A stretch of DNA of 64,000 bases, from assembly GCF_000426245.1 (NCBI RefSeq), contig NZ_AUEZ01000001.1, positions 268,344 through 332,343 on the forward strand, given 5' to 3'. This document shows positions 60,704 through 64,000 of the stretch, piece by piece (position 1 is the first letter of the stretch; each line of letters opens with the position of its first letter). The translations under genes and the position numbers were made by a program. Below the pieces are notes generated by a model that saw only the letters and a program-made list of their open reading frames with translations, searched no databases and had not been told where the DNA came from. The stretch is from Bradyrhizobium sp. Ai1a-2 (lineage in GTDB: Bacteria > Pseudomonadota > Alphaproteobacteria > Rhizobiales > Xanthobacteraceae).

Positions 60704-62449
60704 ATGGCAACAGCGCCTGCCAGTGTCCGGACGCACGATCCACTCGCCGCAGACCTCACGCCAGCCGGGGCCCGTATCCAATTAGATGAGTGGAACCGTT
60801 ATATACCGCCGCGCCGGCCTATTGTGCCGCATATCCGGATCGGCCATCGTTGGATCAACGTCCTGTGGGCCGTGCCGATCGCAGCTGCGGCGCTCATCAT
60901 CCTGATCGCCGTCGCCCAAGAACTGCGTCAGATCCCTGCGATAGAAGACTTCATCCGGCGCTACCCCGGCGTCGCCCAAGCGCAGCCCGCCGTACCCGGC
61001 TTTCCGGGGTGGATGCGCCTGCAGCACTTCTTGAACATGTTCTTTATGTACTTCATCATGCGCGCTGGCATCCAGATCCTGGCCGATCACCCGCGGCTTT
61101 ATTGGAATCGCGACTGCACCCCAGGAACGGAGTGGCTCCGGTTCTCGCATCCCGTACCGGCGTATCGCATGTGGACGGCCAAGGACGACGCTGTCTCGCT
61201 CCCGGGCTGGCTTGGCATCCCGGGCCTGCGCCATTCCATCGGGCTCGCACGCTGGTGGCACTTCTCGGTCAACTTCCTGTGGACCGTCAACGGCGTCGCC
61301 TTTTTCGTCCTGCTGTTCGTGACCGACCAATGGATGCGTCTCGTCCCACTCACCTGGGAGGTCTTTCCTAACGCGCTGTCGACGGCAATCCAATACGCGT
61401 CGTTGAACTTCCCGCCCCCGGAGCCGTGGTCGCGCTTTAACGGCCTACAACAGCTCACCTATTTCTTCACCTTCTTCATCGCCGCTCCGGTTCAAATCGC
61501 AATGGGGCTGCTGCAGGGGCCGGCTTTCTCCAACAAGTTGGGATGGCTGGGCAGGGTGCTTAACCGCCAGGTCGCCCGGTCGATCCACTTTCTGGGCTTT
61601 TGCTGGTTCGTATTCTTCATCGCCGTTCACGGCGTCTTTGTGTTCATCACCGGGCTCAGGCAGAACACCAATCACATGTTTGCCGGTGTGGAGAGCGCCC
61701 ATTGGGTCGGCTTGCCGTACTTCATCGTGGCGATGGCCATAATCATCGTAGCTTGGCTCTGGGCCTCGCCCTTCACCATCAAGCACGCCCGCCTTGTGCA
61801 GAAGACCGGTCGGTTTGTGATCGGTGGGCTTAAGGGGCTCGCCGAACGGTGGGATCCCACCAGCGAGCTCACGGAAAAGGACATCTCCCCGCATCACTGG
61901 CCGAACCAACACCTCCTGCCGGATTCTCCCGAATACAAGGCGATGCTGGCTGGCGGCTTTGCCGACTATCGCCTGCGCATCGGCGGGCTCGTAGAGCATC
62001 CGCAGGAATTTTCGTTTGCCGACCTTAAGGCAATGCCGAAGCAGAGCCAGATCACCACCCATTTCTGCATCCAGGGCTGGTCGGGGGTGGCAAAATGGAG
62101 CGGCGTTCCGATGCGTCACATCGTGGAGCTGGTGAGGCCGACGAAGCAGGCTCGCTACGCCGTGTTCTACTCAATGGCCTTCGGCGACGATGGCGGGCGC
62201 TACTATGAGGTCCACCCGATGAAAAATCTGCGGCACAAGCTGACCCTGCTCGCCTACGAGATGAACGACGAGCCGCTTCGTGTCATGCACGGCGCGCCAT
62301 TGCGCCTGCGCTGCGAGAACGAGTTGGGCTTCAGGATGGTGAAGTGGCTCGCCGCAATCGAGTTCGTGCACGACTACGCCGACCTTGGGGCGGGCCAGGG
62401 CGGTTACAATGATGACCACGAGTTTTATGGACACCGCATGCCGATCTGA
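60704..62449 (+). CDS. Membrane cytochrome b-molybdopterin oxidoreductase fusion
   Basis: A 581-residue fusion. The first 380 residues contain six or so membrane helices with histidines placed as in b-type cytochromes (IRIGHRWINVLWAVPIAAA, GLARWWHFSVNFLWTVNG, RSIHFLGFCWFVFFIAVHG). The last 180 residues are an oxidoreductase molybdopterin domain (PF00174 type): YRLRIGGLVEHPQEFSFADL, the presumed molybdenum cysteine in ITTHFCIQGWSGVAKWSGVP, and RVMHGAPLRLRCENELGF. This resembles a one-chain version of the MsrP-MsrQ (YedY-YedZ) pair. GGGAGG precedes ATG 60704. Substrate unknown. Confidence 0.85.
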   Translation: MATAPASVRTHDPLAADLTPAGARIQLDEWNRYIPPRRPIVPHIRIGHRWINVLWAVPIAAAALIILIAVAQELRQIPAIEDFIRRYPGVAQAQPAVPGFPGWMRLQHFLNMFFMYFIMRAGIQILADHPRLYWNRDCTPGTEWLRFSHPVPAYRMWTAKDDAVSLPGWLGIPGLRHSIGLARWWHFSVNFLWTVNGVAFFVLLFVTDQWMRLVPLTWEVFPNALSTAIQYASLNFPPPEPWSRFNGLQQLTYFFTFFIAAPVQIAMGLLQGPAFSNKLGWLGRVLNRQVARSIHFLGFCWFVFFIAVHGVFVFITGLRQNTNHMFAGVESAHWVGLPYFIVAMAIIIVAWLWASPFTIKHARLVQKTGRFVIGGLKGLAERWDPTSELTEKDISPHHWPNQHLLPDSPEYKAMLAGGFADYRLRIGGLVEHPQEFSFADLKAMPKQSQITTHFCIQGWSGVAKWSGVPMRHIVELVRPTKQARYAVFYSMAFGDDGGRYYEVHPMKNLRHKLTLLAYEMNDEPLRVMHGAPLRLRCENELGFRMVKWLAAIEFVHDYADLGAGQGGYNDDHEFYGHRMPI

Positions 62450-62614
62450 AACGAGCTATGTAACAAGGCCGCCGCACAGCCGGGCACGACTCCCACTTCC
62501 GGCGCGCGTGTTACCGTCGTTCCGACCCGGCAAATGGGTAGTTCACCCGACATCCTAGCGCGGTCTTGCGGGACGGGCAGGGAGATACAGGGGCCAATTA
62601 GTGCGGAGCGAATC

Positions 62615-62920
62615 ATGATCTCGTTGAACGATGAAGCACGCAAGTCGATGCTGGACACGTTGGATGCGCTGCGGCAATGGAGCAAGGAGATCGGTGCCGT
62701 CAATGATCGCTGTTTGCCCAAGGTCATCGACCATATGGCGACTGCACAGCGGGCGATGGGCTGGCCCGATCATGCCGGCACCGCTACTGGCATCTCGGAC
62801 AGAATGCACTATTTCTTGCTATTCCCTGTCGTGCGCGAGACCCTGCAGAATGCTTGCAAACTGGAGTCCGAGGTGATCGACAAGGTCGCTGAAGCCTGTT
62901 TTGCCTCTCGTCTGATCTGA
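62615..62920 (+). CDS. Small hypothetical protein
   Basis: A 101-residue helical soluble protein (ARKSMLDTLDALRQWSKEIG; VVRETLQNACKLESEVIDKV). GGAG precedes ATG 62615 by seven bases. It follows the molybdopterin fusion gene by 165 bp on the same strand. No family recognised. Confidence 0.55.
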   Translation: MISLNDEARKSMLDTLDALRQWSKEIGAVNDRCLPKVIDHMATAQRAMGWPDHAGTATGISDRMHYFLLFPVVRETLQNACKLESEVIDKVAEACFASRLI

Positions 62921-63040
62921 ATCCTCAGCTCCGCGATCCCGCCGCGGGTCGCCGCGCTTGGTGTGAGGATCAATGCAAGCGAACAGGCAACGGCAAGAAG
63001 ATGCTCGGCGCTATGGCGCTCGTTTTCGGTGTGCTGATCG

Positions 63041-63728
63041 TCACGCTGCGGGCACGCCCTTTTTATGGAGAACCGCCCAGGCGATGCGGGCGAGCTTGTT
63101 GGCGAGCGCAATCACGGGCACGTTGTGGTGCAGCCGCTTTTTGGCTGCCTCAATCGATGACTTGAGGCCATAGCGCTCCCATTGCTTGGGCCCGACTTTG
63201 ACCAATACGACCCAGGCTGCCTCAAAGAACAGCGTTCGTAGATAACGATTGCCGTGCCTCGATATGTTGCCGAGGACCGTTCGGTCGCCAGCCGATATCT
63301 GGTTTGGCACCAGTCCGAGCCTAGCGGCTCGATCTCATCGGACAGGTTCTCGATGCGCTCATCCAGCCGGCGCCAGTCTCTGGAAAGTCCTCGATGATCC
63401 GCAACATGCGAGGCGAGAGCACGTCGGTACGCTTCGCCGGGATGCCTGGCAGCTCGACCCGCAGGAAAGGCAGCCCTTGGAGCACCGCATCCCGCGCTCC
63501 AGAAGGAACGCGCGGATCTGATTGATAATGACGGTGCGCTGACTGACCAATCGCTTGCCCTCCCGATGCAGGGCTCGAAGATCAAGCTGGTCGGCCGTCT
63601 TGGTCGCGACAAATATCATCGTCGGGCGCTGCACCGCTTCGGCGATCGCTTCTGCATCGCGATAGTCATTCTTCTGTAAGCGCGATTTTCCCCGCACGTT
63701 GACGCCGGCGGTTTTGATGGATTGCCCT
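63041..63728 (-). pseudogene. IS110-family transposase, decayed and 5'-truncated
   Basis: The N-terminal remnant (near 63697) reads KSRLQKNDYRDAEAIAEAV, the DEDD-transposase landmark of IS110. The C-terminal part, in another frame, reads VLGNISRHGNRYLRTLFFEA, the transposase_20 signature, and ends 63041. At least one frameshift separates them and the true start is missing. It abuts the IS66 remnant. Confidence 0.8.
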
Positions 63729-63729
63729 A

Positions 63730-63744
63730 GTATCGGGGCGATAC
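63730..63744. repeat. Short inverted repeat at the IS66/IS110 junction
   Basis: GTATCG-GGG-CGATAC lies between the IS66 stop codon and the IS110 remnant. It may be part of an insertion-sequence end or a transcription stop; I cannot tell which. Confidence 0.4.
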
Positions 63745-63752
63745 CGGTCCGT

Positions 63753-64000
63753 TCAGGCAGTGGCGGCTTTGTGGAAGTTGAAGGGCAGCAGGTCGGTAAT
63801 ATCGGCGTCGCCGGCGCGCTGAGGCAATTCGGTGAGGACGTGGCGCAACCACGCTAACGGCTCGACACGTGAGGCGCGGCAGGTCAGCATCAGGCTGTAG
63901 ACGACGGCACTGGCCTTGGCTCCGTCCACGGTATCGCTGAACAACCAACTCTTCCTGCCAGTTGCAAAAACCCTGATGTCGCGCTCCAGAAGATTGTTGT
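63753..64000 (-). mobile_element. IS66-family transposase, C-terminal part (runs off the window)
   Basis: The frame enters from the right edge as NNLLERDIRVFATGRKSWLF and continues SDTVDGAKASAVVYSLMLTC, then ADITDLLPFNFHKA to a TGA at 63753. This is the conserved end of IS66 TnpC transposases. The remainder lies beyond position 64000, so completeness cannot be judged. Confidence 0.88.

Overview
The window is high-GC DNA of an alphaproteobacterium, most likely a Bradyrhizobium/Rhodopseudomonas-type member of the Nitrobacteraceae. This rests on overall protein resemblance (DUF3300/DUF2950 pair, PQQ enzymes, Mrp operon, IS66/IS110 remnants), on a FixK/FNR-type box with the rhizobial spacing, and on one copy (31457-31498) of a palindrome that I recall as common in this family. 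No database search was possible, so the family-level assignment is an inference.

Layout. 0.4-5.5 kb: an orphan sensor kinase, then a short operon of secreted proteins (DUF3300 protein with an S74-like tail, DUF2950 protein, small exported protein) behind a perfect TTGAT-N4-ATCAA box. 5.7 kb: cold-shock protein with terminator. 6.1-15.8 kb (minus strand): RND efflux pump (adaptor, permease) followed after 31 bp by a complete Mrp/Mbh-like cation/proton antiporter operon whose last gene fuses two antiporter modules. 16.3-20.1 kb: P-type cation ATPase convergent with a class III-like polyphosphate kinase 2.

20.4-31.0 kb is the most unusual part. Seven tightly packed plus-strand genes follow a near-consensus sigma-54 -24/-12 promoter. 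They are two paralogous small proteins with acidic-aromatic leaders and glycine-rich cores, a gluzincin-like protein, a 692-aa protein of unknown function, a PLP enzyme of the AONS fold, a 792-aa protein (acidic-aromatic leader, M35-like zincin, OmpA-like domain, candidate Cys-His-Asp hydrolase) and an amidohydrolase. A sigma-54 enhancer-binding protein with an intact GAFTGA loop is convergent with the last gene. I know of no described system with this composition; an exported or envelope-associated proteolytic/processing system under sigma-54 control is the working hypothesis.

31.5-40 kb: a LivK-type binding protein broken by one TGA, an OmpR/EnvZ-type two-component pair, a RibD-C reductase, an amine oxidase, a sorbosone-dehydrogenase-like protein and a GrpB protein. 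40.2-42.8 kb is an island remnant: the 3' end of a tRNA-Ser, an N-terminally truncated tyrosine recombinase, an excisionase-like protein, several decayed tRNA-like pieces (one matching initiator tRNA-Met) and a small secreted peptide with ten cysteines after its signal. 42.8-51.2 kb (minus strand): an NmrA/NDUFA9-like protein, a PQQ alcohol dehydrogenase, a secreted protein and two arylsulfatases.

51.3-59.5 kb: an araC gene divergent from a small helical-protein gene is duplicated in inverted orientation (51.31-52.87 and 58.53-59.51 kb); the second copy is deleted internally. Between the copies lie a DUF3302/HlyD/NodT efflux set and a broken DUF1275 gene. 59.6-62.9 kb: heme O synthase, a cytochrome b-molybdopterin oxidoreductase fusion and a small hypothetical gene. 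63.0-64.0 kb: decayed IS110 and IS66 transposases cut by the window edge.
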